From Argyresthia goedartella (Eukaryota; Arthropoda; Insecta; Lepidoptera; Argyresthiidae), in the NCBI GenBank assembly GCA_949825045.1, contig OX463808.1, forward strand, positions 31,433,674 through 31,497,673: a stretch of 64,000 nt of DNA, written 5' to 3'. A model generated the notes under the pieces. The model saw nothing but the letters and a program-made list of their open reading frames with translations. It did not search any database and was not told the origin of the DNA. How positions within the stretch are numbered: position 1 is the first letter of the stretch; the number at the start of each line of letters is the position of its first letter. Made by a program: the position numbers and the translations under genes. Shown piece by piece: positions 54,736 to 64,000 of the stretch.

Positions 54736-54985
54736 TTTATGACATGGAGCTGATCTGATGATGAAGCCGGGAGGTGGCCATGGGAACTCTATAATACAAC
54801 GACCAACCCTATCGAGTATGGGCACGTTTGATCCCTCTCGACATGTCCTTCGATCCTATGATATTTTTAATACATAGAGCTGATCTGATGATGGAGCCAG
54901 AAGGTGGCCATGGGAACTCTGTAACAAAACGACCCTATTGAGTTTAAACTCATTTGATTCGTCTTGACAACTAGGTACTCTGGTC
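54736..54985 (+). repeat. Dispersed repeat, two tandem units (as at 5.06 kb)
   Basis: Units begin near 54736 and 54866 (offset about 130): acatggagctgatctgatga, agccgg-aggtggccatgg, gaactctgtaacaaaacgac, ccta-tcgagt. Five units are seen in the window in total. Confidence 0.85.
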
Positions 54986-55280
54986 CTAGATTAGATTTTA
55001 TGAATTGACGTCTACAGATATTCTTTTATCCCTCACAGCGTTGAGGTGGCACGGAATACCAATTTTCTTAATTATCACCCGATTTCATTATTTGATCTGA
55101 TCTTTAAACACTGCTCTTCATTCTAAAGTTTTAGATTCAAATCATTAGGTCTCCTTATTGAAGAACTAAACTGTACTAAATGAACGGGAAAATGACCAGT
55201 CAACAATGACGTTTTAAATTAAAGGAACAGACTCAGAAACATTACGATACAATAACAGCAATAACTTAAACTAGAAAAGT

Positions 55281-55533
55281 AAATAAATTTAAAATGGAAT
55301 CAAACCCATCAATTAATTACATTACACAATTTATTATGATATAAAAGCTTACTGCGACATTTACTTGTGTAGATTTAGTTACCTACCTATTTTATATAAT
55401 TTGTAATTGAATTGACAGAAGATTCTTGTGATATTGAATTGACAGAAAATGTAAATCTCGCGGCAAGCTTTTAATCATAATAAATTGTGTAATTTAATTA
55501 ATTGATGGGTTTGATTAAATATAAAGTTTATTT
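55281..55533. mobile_element. MITE-H (caaacccatcaattaatta arms)
   Basis: aatcaaacccatcaattaat, tacattacacaatttatt-at, gatataaaagctt on the left pairs with aagcttttaatcataataaa, ttgtgtaatttaattaattg, atgggtttgatt on the right. The arms are about 70 bases and the element about 253. Confidence 0.88.
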
Positions 55534-56428
55534 TCTTCTTTTCACAGTATTTAAATAAAATATTTTTTATGTTTTTTTTTTCATTTAATTGGTTTTTGCA
55601 TTATAGATAATTTCGCACATCGTCCCAAATTTTAAATCATCGACGAAAATGACGAAGCAGCTCTTTCATAGACAATATCCAGTCCAGTCAGCCTATCACA
55701 GCAATCCACGGTAAGCATATCCCAAAATAAACGACGAAACAAGTAACATAACCATAATCTCAGAGCAACAGTGCGTGGCTTGTCTTACAACTACTGTCTT
55801 AATACAAACGGATAGGGTACAGAATTGCTGGGCTTACGATGATCCAATAAACTTTCATTACTTGCAGATAAATGTGAATAGGTGGAGGCAAACATTTTGC
55901 CCTCAAGAGGCCTTTATAGTCACCATGACGACAGTGTCTGAATGAAACCTACGAGAGAATTGTAAAATGTATTTTGTTAGAAACGTGTTTTCGTTGGGAA
56001 TATCGCGGTGTTTGACTACAATCGCTTTTGTTGTAACGCTATTGATGAAATTGGTCATGCAAGAGCCCTTAAAATATGGTTTAATATAATATTTTTATGT
56101 TATAACTTTCCTATCAATCTCAGTCGCTTAATCTCATGAATAGAAACACAGAGACAAAGATCGGGGGGCACGGCAGTGCCCCCGCCAAGTCTAGCGCGAA
56201 GCAAACACTACATCCTTTATTGGAACCATTTCGCCGCATTTTCAGGCTCCCCTATTTGAGAACCTCTGGATAGACTAGAACGCAGAAATTTTCGTCATCC
56301 AGTAAAATATAATCACATACTTAAAATCCAAAATTTCTCTTGGTATAGATTCGGTATACACCGTTTTCATATCTCCCGAAAATCTCATAAAATAAATCAA
56401 TATGCCCACGTTTCTACAAAAAGAAGTG
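55534..56428. other. No gene; one dispersed-repeat fragment
   Basis: ggggggcacggcagtgcccc at 56163 is a foldback word common in Lepidoptera and similar in layout to the gggggc...gccccc cores of MITE-A and MITE-B. No reading frame of note. Confidence 0.5.
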
Positions 56429-56666
56429 AAATCCCACCAAAATCATTCTGTAAAAAACTAGCCAAGTCTCGATGGAGAGTACCCACTAACGTATAAAGAA
56501 TGTTCAACGGCCAAGTCACACAACATTAACTATAATAATAAATAAATCTCAGTAAGGAACCTTAGACTTGGCACGACTTTGTCTAGATTTCATTACTTTT
56601 TAGAGATAAACAAGCAGCTCCATCGAGACTTGGCTAGTTTTTTACAGAATGTTTTTGGTGGGATTT
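56429..56666. mobile_element. MITE-C copy 2 (atcccaccaaaa termini)
   Basis: aaatcccaccaaaatcattc, tgtaaaaaactagccaagtc, tcgatggag and its complement on the right form arms of about 49 bases with one or two mismatches. The outer ends equal those of 28445-28681 but the inner arms differ. The left flank tacaaaaagaagtg equals, inverted, the right flank of copy 1. Confidence 0.88.
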
Positions 56667-57163
56667 GTCTTACACATTTTCACACACGCACACGAAACTG
56701 ATATTGTGATATCTCTTGTTCCAGTAAAAATAAAACTGCAGACAAAGAGTGTAAAAGGTAGTTAAATCAAACAAGAAAAATGCCTTTGCAGGCAGTTCAC
56801 AAAACTACCCAAACAAACTTAAATAACCAGACGTATAAATAAACAATGGAAGCGAATTGTGGAAAATCTCTCGTTCTGTGAAACCAAGTATAGGCGCACT
56901 GTAGTGACAGGCTACGGATTTTTAGAGTTCCACCGATTTTTTTAAAAGGTTTACTTACTTCAATTTGTGCAAGTCTCTGAAGTTTGGACGCATGAGCAGC
57001 ATGGCTCTGTATGTGTTTGAAGTATTTTAGTGGGATTTACTTAATACGTGTATTCGCGTTATTCTTTGTTTTGGTGATTGACAGTAGCGTTACGGATACG
57101 CCCTTTTTTGTTTAATTCTTTATATTTTTATCATTTGGTATTTATTTTTGATTCCGTTGGAAG

Positions 57164-57538
57164 CATACTAGATGACAAAACGAACTTACCCCAAGTGAAG
57201 TTCGATCACTATTATATGAGTCGCTTCCTTCGAATAATATATAATTATTATTTACCAGGTAGTCCCGATCCCGAGGGGAACATTTTAGAGAATTTCTTCC
57301 AAAACACTTAAAAAATGGGGTCGTTTTTTCTATTCTGACAATTTTCTTTATTATTTTTAGAGACTAGGTAAACAAAACTTTTTAATGTTGATTATAATAA
57401 GTTATTTTTATACCCTCTATGTAGGTAGGTATAAAACCATGATGGCATACATATTGTCTGTGGTTTTAGGGTTAGGGACATAGAATAGTAATCGAACTTC
57501 ACTTGAGGTAAGTTCGTTTGATAACATACTATACTTCC
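57164..57538. repeat. Inverted repeat pair
   Basis: catactagatgacaaaacga, acttaccccaagtgaagttc, gatcactatt (57164-57212) pairs with aatagtaatcgaacttcact, tgaggtaagttcgtttgata, acatac (57485-57530). The interior of about 270 bases has no coding support. Confidence 0.75.
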
Positions 57539-57685
57539 TCGCTTCCTTCTTAAGATATCATTATTATTTATCAAGAGCATATTTAAAGTAAAAAAGTTTT
57601 GTTTATAAAAACCATGAATAAATAGAACACTAATTTTGATTTAAAGATTTATAATAGTAGTTTATGTCACTGATACATAATGGAG

Positions 57686-57765
57686 GGCATTAAAACTCGA
57701 GAGTGGGTTTATGAAACGAGCCGAAGGCGAGTTTCATCATAATATCACTCGAGAGTTTTAATGCC
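57686..57765. repeat. 80-base cruciform-like foldback
   Basis: ggcattaaaactcgagagtg and its exact complement (20 bases each) enclose a second small hairpin gaaacgagccgaaggcgagtttc. Confidence 0.9.
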
Positions 57766-58929
57766 TAATTATGAACAGTTACATACACTAGTTTACCTAC
57801 ACACATATCGCTCTTTTTGATGTGTTCAGGACCCGCTTGTTTGACCGGCATTGTGGCATTGAGTTGTTTAGCTTGTTCTGTAGTACCAACTTCACAGACA
57901 AAGTAGGGGCGGCACGCAGGCGGACGTCGGCGTTCGAAGTTTGAATGTCATAATATGTAGAAAATTTAAACATTATGGTCATAATGTTCAGATAAGAAAT
58001 AAGTTTTTACCAAGTACAAAGTAACATTATGCTGATCGTAACGTGCGGTTTTTGGACGCAGTAAAGAGGGTTTATGATACGTGTGTAGATAAAATAATAC
58101 ATCATATAATTTACCGAAAGTGCAAAGCGTCCAGTCTCGAGCTTCGCTAAAAATCCATATGTCCATCTGTCTGTTCCCGCCTACATGTCGCATTTTTCAA
58201 CCGATTTTGACAAAAAATTGGCACACAAATTCCTTGATTTATTTGTATTTTTAGTCGATCGCGATTTTTTTTGGGGGGAAAATAGGTGGGAATCAGAATC
58301 AGAATCAAATGTAGATATTTGATTATAAATACTGTAGATATTTACATATACTTAGGAAACATCCTTTTTTACCTCTTCTCTACATTGGACCACTGTGAGG
58401 GAAAAATGTTATTAATCAACGGATTTCAATCAAATTTGAGAGGCAAACTAAGGACTTTATTCTACACAAGATATTATGAATTGCAAATTCGGAATAAAAA
58501 GAAAAGGGGGAGTGGAGGGGTGGGGATGGGTCTTTCCTACTTTCTCTCCAACATGATGAAGATGATGCTGATGGCACGCCCGCTGGTTTAGGCACTGGTT
58601 ACGGTTGGTTCAACAGATGTCCCTCTCCAAATCTTCTTGTTCGCTTAATGAATTCTAGGATTTCGCTTAATTTTAAGTTTGATAAGTCATCTACTTTAAT
58701 GCTATGCATCCCTAGTGTTCGCCATCTTATGTTTGAATACATTACACATTATTCCAAAACGTGCTGGCTACTTTCCTCCAAGCCAAAGTGAGGACATGAT
58801 GGGTCCTGTACGTTCCTTAATAATTATATGTGTCTATTTAGTTTTCAATGAGCTGTCACCACACTAAACAGTCTTGCTATGTTTTCCCTACCGAGATTAA
58901 GTAAATACTTAGCCTTTTGGGATATTTCA
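57766..58929. other. No gene seen
   Basis: The frame 58286-58591 is low-complexity at its end. atttttcaaccgattttgac (58192) is a phrase common in Lepidoptera repeats. gaatcagaatcagaatca at 58290 is a short tandem. Confidence 0.4.
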
Positions 58930-59095
58930 TAAGATAAACATAATTCATAATTATTTATTGCACACATATATTTAAAGAAGTTATATTTAAAGAAAATGCA
59001 TGTACAAATTCGAGCTTATCTCTAAAAATATATTTCTTATAGCAAACCGAGTTTTATAGGAAATAGCATCATAAAAGGATAGGGAGTGGCGTTTG
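58930..59095 (-). repeat. LINE-R 3' untranslated fragment, copy 1
   Basis: aaagaaaatgcatgtacaaa, gagcttatctctaaaaatat, ggaaatagcatcataaaagg and atagggagtg match the tails at 60.73 and 62.15 kb. It ends abruptly in GC-rich sequence. Confidence 0.75.
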
Positions 59096-59560
59096 TGTTG
59101 CCGGACCGAACGGACGTGTCCCCCCGAGATCTCCCAAACGCATTTAAACAAACAATAGTTTTCATCCCCGGCGCGCGCCTTTTGTTCTGCCTCCGGAGGC
59201 CCGAAAACGAGCCTGGCTTATAGGCTGGCTTATACCGCGTGTTACTGTAAGGGTTACCTGGGGAATCTGCGCGATCCATCTAGGCACCCCATCTGTGCAA
59301 TACCGCGCATTTCAGTGATTGTGATGATACTAGTGCGGTCAAGTGTAATGAATGCCCAGAGAACTGCGCGATACTCTTAGGCATCCCATCTGTGCAAGCC
59401 CTAGAATTTATTCTAGGCCAGGTGCACGTCTGAACCACGCAGCGACAGGCCGGCAGCGAGCGACGCCTACGCAACACACCCTCAACGCTACTGCCTCCAC
59501 CACCACCGCCGCTAAACACACCAACCTGGTGAGATCATTCCGATTAGGACATCATTGATA
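59096..59560 (+). other. GC-rich coding-like stretch, unassigned
   Basis: On the plus strand 59281-59431 reads SDCDDTSAVKCNECPENCAI then LLGIPSVQALEFILG before a stop, with paired cysteines suggesting a small zinc-binding motif. A Pro-rich segment follows in the same direction in another frame. It could be the N-terminal part of the element whose OTU-like piece follows at 60.3 kb. Confidence 0.25.
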
Positions 59561-60297
59561 GTGATTACCTACCTCTAACTTTATTTCTCTCAGCACCACT
59601 CGCTGCCTGACAATAATAAACCACCACTTACTGCGGCCGCGGTCGCCCCTATTGACTAAGGCATAATCACATTTATAGGTGCGTCATAGGCAGGATATAA
59701 CAATTCCCTACCTACGCAATATCAAAATCAACTAATAAAACATTATTATAGCTACATACATAGGTACTTATATTGCTTTGCCTGAAAATAAATTCGAGAT
59801 AATTCTCCTCGAGATTTATTTTCTCCTCATCTTCGAAAGACCATTCAAAACAGTCATTAACAATAACCATCCACTAAACCCTGAAACTCAGTGAATAAGC
59901 CAACCCAAAACTTAACAATCCTAGAATTATTTTTATGTAGCTAAACTGCAAATATACTAAACCCGACAGTAAACAAAAACTAAACAAGTGCATGTCATAA
60001 AAAGGCCATCTCACCAAACTCCCAGAAACTAGACAAAACAATTGACTGCTATTTAGGAACAATTGAAAAAGCTTCGAAGCACAAAAGGCTCACAACGTTC
60101 CCTCACACATCTGGCACCCAATCTATGGTGTCAGCCCATCTTGGAAATACCGGGAAACATTAGAATAAAAATAGATCGTAAAAAGCCAAACAGCGTCTCT
60201 CATCATACCGGCCGTACACCTCTTAGAAACAACCCACACACACACATTCATATTAGCTAAAATACCATGAGGCTTTCTGCTGTAGTAATATCTCACA
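59561..60297. other. No gene seen
   Basis: Frames at 60063-60260 are Lys/Asn-rich and unmatched. There is a stop just before the ATG at 60298. Confidence 0.35.
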
Positions 60298-60579
60298 ATG
60301 GAAACTCTACCAATGCCCAGAGATGGAAACTGCCTGTTCCATGCAATTGCAGACCAAATCAACCATCTGTTTGGAGCGACATTCAACCATACCCACATCA
60401 GAAGAGACTTAGCTAGATACGTGGAAGCTAACAGCAATTATCCACGCATCAAACTTGCGATCGACGCACCAAACGCAGAAGCTTTCACTGAGTACATAAA
60501 AAATCTCCACATAACTAAAAGACTCAACATTGATGCGGAATTGACTAACAGAAACATACACATAGCCTATATACAGTAA
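60298..60579 (+). pseudogene. OTU-type cysteine protease fragment from a mobile element
   Basis: The 93-residue frame begins METLPMPRDGNCLFHAIADQ. D9-G10-N11-C12 with the following aromatic is the catalytic Asp/Cys box of OTU deubiquitinases. A helix with HIRRDLARYVEANSNYPRI follows, as in OTU domains. The second half is short (RLNIDAELT, NIHIAYIQ-stop), so the catalytic His segment is missing or out of frame. OTU domains are known in several retroelement classes. Plus-strand RT remnants with (CATT)n lie 0.6 kb downstream, and the two may be one element. Confidence 0.6.
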
Positions 60580-60639
60580 ACAAACATGATACATATGTCA
60601 AAACACTATCTCTGGTATCTGTATGCTCGCATCGCACAA

Positions 60640-61152
60640 GACGCTATAAAGAAATACAGGAAAAAGGGAATTTATTATAGGAACAAACCTCCTTCACAAT
60701 ATTGCACACAAATATTTTAAAAGTTACATCAAAAGAAAATGCATGTACAAGGGCGAGTTTGTCTCTGGAAAGAGATTTCTTCCAGCAAAACAAGGCATTA
60801 CAGGAATTGCTATCATAAAAGGGTAGGCAGTGCACAATAATTACTATAACTAAAATGCCTAGGAATAAATTAAAATATCTGTAAAATACAGATAGCAAAT
60901 ACGAAATAATTACCGATATATACATAAACCTTACATATAATAAAATAAATACAATAACTTTTACGAAAGAGACATGTAGAGCTCTTTGATATGTTTCTTA
61001 AAAGAAAAAAGAGTCGGACTGTCTCTTATAGTGCAAAGAGGTGCGTTCCAGAGTCGGACCGCCCGCGACCTGAAAAAGCGTTTATACGCAGCGCTGCTAT
61101 GCCGCGGAGTAGCTAAAAGTGAATAATTAAATATCATCGGAGAACTGCTCAT
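60640..61152 (-). pseudogene. LINE-R RT C-terminus and 3' tail, copy 2
   Basis: The frame 61152-60961 on the minus strand reads SLLATPRHSSAAYKRFFRSR, AVRLWNAPLCTIRDSPTLFS and FKKHIKELYMSLS, matching the C-terminus of the 5.7 kb copy (PRHNTAAYEHSFRLRAIRLW). The tail 60960-60640 contains tttgctggaagaaatctctt and tccagagacaaactcgccct. The coding match breaks off near 61145. Confidence 0.88.
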
Positions 61153-61159
61153 GGCTCAA

Positions 61160-62150
61160 CTTAAAAGTAGAAAGACGAAAATTCTTATAAGAGACCCCAT
61201 AAACAACCAGTGAATTGGACGTAGTTCCAATACGAACCGTAAACGAAATCAAATATCTCGGCACATATATTACGGCAGGACATAGGACACAATAAAAAAG
61301 AGGTGCCGGCAAGCCATATGCAATTCCAAGGCCCTAATGCATTTTATAAAGAAATCCAACATGGACTGAATTATAGTGCGCCTGATTTACAAAATGGTCA
61401 TTGCACTGTTTATAAAATACGGACAAAAAGCGGCAACCCTCACTAAAGCAAACAGTTGACAGTCAGTATATGAATGCCTGATCCTCAGAGACATGTTTGA
61501 GAACGCCAGAAGCTATCCAAGATAGCACAAAATTCATGACTGACTACAGGGCAAAACGATAACCAAACGAATCAAAAACCACCGGATATGTTACTATACA
61601 TATTCTGCGACGCCCACAACAGCACTTACTACACGCTCCATTCAAATACGAAGCAAGGAAGAAGAAAGTCGGCCGACTTATATACACCTGGAAAGATTTC
61701 CTTAAGCATGACATCAAATACTACGGTGAAGAACACAGTTACTGGACAGAATCATCACACAACAGGGACGAAGTCAGGATGGCCTAGAGGCAAATATACC
61801 GTATCCCAGAAACAGACAGCAAAAGCGAAACTGGAAACTTACCGGCTAACCCAAACGAACACGACTCAGGAAACTCAACTATTAACAATAACTGAAAATA
61901 GAAGGAAAACAAGAACTTGAAGAAAACAACAGCTGCTCTCCAAATCCCACATCCTCCCCATTCCACATATCCTATATTGGCTTCAGGCTGAAGAGTCGGT
62001 CGATTGAATTCACTATCCTTCCCTTCCTACAGAGCAGGTCATTCCGCCCCCCCTCAAAACTTGTGCCCTCTGGTATGCCGGCCGAAAGACCGGAACAGGT
62101 TTAGAACCCTGGCTGGAGAAGCACCATTCATTCATTCATTCATTCAAATA
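61160..62150 (+). pseudogene. LINE RT C-terminal remnant with (CATT)n end
   Basis: Pieces in several frames: RTVNEIKYLGTYITAGHRT, CRQAICNSKALMHFIKKSNM, IVRLIYKMVIALFIKYGQKA, YECLILRDMFENARSYPR, then KYEARKKKVGRLIYTWKDFL and KHDIKYYGEEHSYWTE. 'EIKYLG' followed by a Y-G-x-x-x-x-x-L-T block is the thumb region of non-LTR RTs. The 3' end is cattcattcattcattcatt (62127-62146), which abuts and apparently truncates the LINE-R copy on the right. The clade is uncertain. Confidence 0.6.
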
Positions 62151-62740
62151 GCATCATAAAAGGATAGGCAGTGCACAATAAATACTATGAATAAAATTCC
62201 TAGGAATACATTAAATACCAATAAAAAACAAATAGTAAATCAAAATAATTACCGATATATACTGCATAAACTTTACATATAATAATATAAATACAATAGC
62301 ATTTCCGAAAGACAGAGGTAGTGCTCTTTAATACGTTTCTTAAAAGAGAAAAGAGTGGGACTGTCTCTTATAGTGCAAGGAAGTGCGTTCCAGAGTCAGA
62401 ACGCCCGCAACCTGAAAGAGTGTTTATACACGGCGTTGTAATGCCGCGGCTAAAAGTGAGACAGTGTGAGATCTCCGGTACCGATCTCCCTAAAAATATT
62501 GAACAAATAATAAAGAATGTGAGATTCTCGCGACGACGAATCGAAAGCCACCCAAACTCTTTGCGATATTGAGAAACATGGTCGAATTTGCGCAGTTCGA
62601 TGGTAAACTGAATCTAGAGATTCTGAAGTCGCTCGAGTTTATTCAGTTTGTCTTCGTTCGCACTCGCCCAGGCAACAGTGGATTAGCGGCATGAGAAGGA
62701 ATGTACAAGGGTAATTTTGGTCTGCCGTGGCAAGAAGTTC
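62147..62740 (-). pseudogene. LINE-R RT C-terminal half and tail, copy 3
   Basis: On the minus strand from about 62735: FLPRQTKITLVHSFLMPLIH, LSISQRVWVAF-type frames, LFNIFREIG, then YKHSFRLRAF, LWNALPCTIRDSPTLFSF, KKRIKEHY, in at least three frames. The tail 62300-62147 matches copy 2 but lacks the last ~150 bases because of the (CATT)n junction. Confidence 0.85.
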
Positions 62741-62917
62741 TGCAGTCGCCTGAGGGCATGGAAAGACGTAAAGACCCGTCTGCGGACCTGGCAGAATTAT
62801 ATTTGTATGTATAATATAATTAAATAAACTTTTACATTTTCACCATGGACCTTTACACTAAACTGAGTTTAAACATGGACAAGATATCAACAATCTTTTC
62901 AAACCTTCAACACCCAG

Positions 62918-63761
62918 ATGTCGCAGTACGAGAAGGAGCTTTGGGAGGCGTCCACCATGTCAATGTCTAGCAGCCCTCCTGATATCAGCAGCGAGTTCAT
63001 AGAATTCAAAGCTTTTACATGGAGCTGTCTCAATATGCTGCGCTCGCAGATGGAACTACCACTTGCAGGACAGGACCGGCATAAAATGCAAATCAGGAGA
63101 AAGGTGTTCTTGCTTCACGGAGTATCCGAGAAGGCAGAAGAACATGTAGGTGATGTTGTTCAAATAATACTACGCGACCAGATGAAGAGGTCCCCGCAGT
63201 GTCTGTCTGACATTAATGTTGTTCATAGACTAGGATTCAAAGTAAAGGTTTCAAAAGCCCGGTCCCTTGCTTGTCAGGTTTATATCTTACACCGCATGGA
63301 CTGATGCCTGGAAGGGCAAGACTGCTTTAAAAGGAACCGGGAGTCCTGTAAATGAATTTCTTACAAAACCCAGCCACACAGTGTTCATGGCTGTCACGAA
63401 GCATGTCAGTATCCAGAACTCTTGGATGACAGAGGGCAGGGTTGTCTTAGTACTCCCAGACAAGGCTAGGCGGAAGGTGGAGTGTATGTCGGAGCTGCTG
63501 GAGTACACTAGAAAGTCCCCTCCATCCGCCCCACAGTCTGAGGGAAAGGCGAGTCCTTCCAATAAGGCGACCACGGCTGTTGCCGCGCCACCGGCTGCCG
63601 CAGCGCCCGGCCCGGCCAAGCGCCCAACCAGCGTCAGGTGCGAAGGATTACCGCCACCACCGGGAGTAAAGATGTATGTCTCAACCATATCTCCGACAAA
63701 CTACTTTGTGTTCTCTTCATTTGTGCGGTTTATACATGTGTTCTTGTTTTCTTGCAGGTAG
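62918..63761 (+). pseudogene. LINE ORF1 (RNA-binding type), frameshifted
   Basis: ATG 62918 opens KELWEASTMSMSSSPPDI, then RRKVFLLHGVSEKAEEHVGD and VVQIILRDQMKRSPQCL, INVVHRLG. The first frame stops at 63304. From about 63235-63270 the protein continues in the next frame: ARPVLVRFISY-like sequence, TDAWKGKTALKGTGSPVNEF, LTKPSHTVFMAVTKHVS, WMTEGRVVLVLPDKARRKVE, then an Ala/Pro-rich tail and a stop at 63761. Blocks R-K-V-F-L-L-H-G-V, RP-V-L-V-R-F and W-x-x-x-G-x-V correspond to the RRM-like plus C-terminal domains of insect LINE ORF1 proteins. ORF2 would lie to the right but none is visible before the window ends. Confidence 0.7.
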
Positions 63762-64000
63762 GTAAATTCCAATTTAATAAGTTACTGTAGTAATGTTATA
63801 ACTATTTAAAGTGGTCATTTCCAACATCTTCTTTATTCATCTTGTTTGTCAGTCAAATTTTTTTTCCCATGTATAGACTGTAATTTTTCGTAATATCTTG
63901 TTCGTTTTATGTGTTGTTATAATTTTATTGTGTTTCTTTCCCGGCAAGCCCAGTGTGGCTGGATTCAGGCTTGTACTATATTCATTAAATCTTAATACAT
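63762..64000. other. No gene seen to window end
   Basis: T-rich sequence without a supported frame. If it is part of the LINE, it is an ORF1-ORF2 spacer or 3' tail. Confidence 0.35.

Noticed and set aside
63287..63688. 133-codon minus-strand frame opposite LINE ORF1
   Set aside because: Ala/Gly-rich shadow of the Pro/Ala-rich ORF1 tail; no motif.

Overview
The window looks like insect nuclear DNA, most probably from a moth or butterfly. It is AT-rich, has no bacterial-type gene organisation, and almost every recognisable coding stretch is a transposable element in some state of decay: CR1/Jockey-like and RTE-like non-LTR retrotransposons, mariner (DD34D), maT-like (DD37D), piggyBac and Transib DNA transposons, tRNA-derived SINEs and many foldback/MITE elements. 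The dispersed repeat near 7.3-9.1 kb and the mix of maT, piggyBac and CR1 are typical of Lepidoptera. I cannot name the species. No complete host gene is visible. One GC-rich 99-base open segment bounded by splice-site consensus at 45.5 kb is the only plausible host exon, so the window may lie in introns or between genes.

Layout. 0-10 kb: a minus-strand LINE endonuclease fragment at the left edge, a MITE, a promoter/tandem-repeat/polyA unit that may be a solo LTR, a degraded LINE reverse transcriptase (5.7-7.9 kb, called LINE-R here) and a 328-base perfectly repeated segment. 10-20.5 kb: a tRNA-SINE beside a 183-base palindrome, then two related CR1-like elements. The plus-strand copy (11.0-14.2 kb) carries a mariner insertion. 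The minus-strand copy (14.4-20.5 kb) is nearly full length, with ORF1 (PHD finger, coiled coil, SGNH-like domain) and ORF2 (endonuclease plus RT), and is split by an internally deleted piggyBac with clean TTAA duplications. 20.5-30 kb: SINEs, foldback elements, a second MITE that shares its core with the first, and a minus-strand core promoter. 30-37 kb: RTE and LINE RT remnants, LINE 3' ends and a mariner-type remnant.

37-42.5 kb holds two maT-like transposons in opposite orientation, each disabled by different lesions. The second sits inside a small MITE that can be read across the insertion. 42-46.7 kb: small MITEs, SINEs, the candidate host exon and a LINE-R fragment. 46.8-49.4 kb: a degraded Transib (RAG1-related) transposase interrupted by a LINE 3' fragment. 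51-57.8 kb: a DDE-transposase remnant, a 107-base RTE tail with an 11-base target duplication, several MITEs and palindromes. 58.9-62.7 kb: three minus-strand LINE-R 3' ends interleaved with a plus-strand element carrying an OTU-protease-like fragment and an RT C-terminal remnant ending in (CATT)n. 62.9-63.8 kb: a frameshifted LINE ORF1.

The pieces do not form a pathway. They record nested insertions: mariner into CR1, piggyBac into CR1, maT into MITE, LINE into Transib, and probably SINE into a DNA transposon. No coding element here is intact; non-autonomous elements (MITEs, SINEs) could only move with enzymes supplied from elsewhere.
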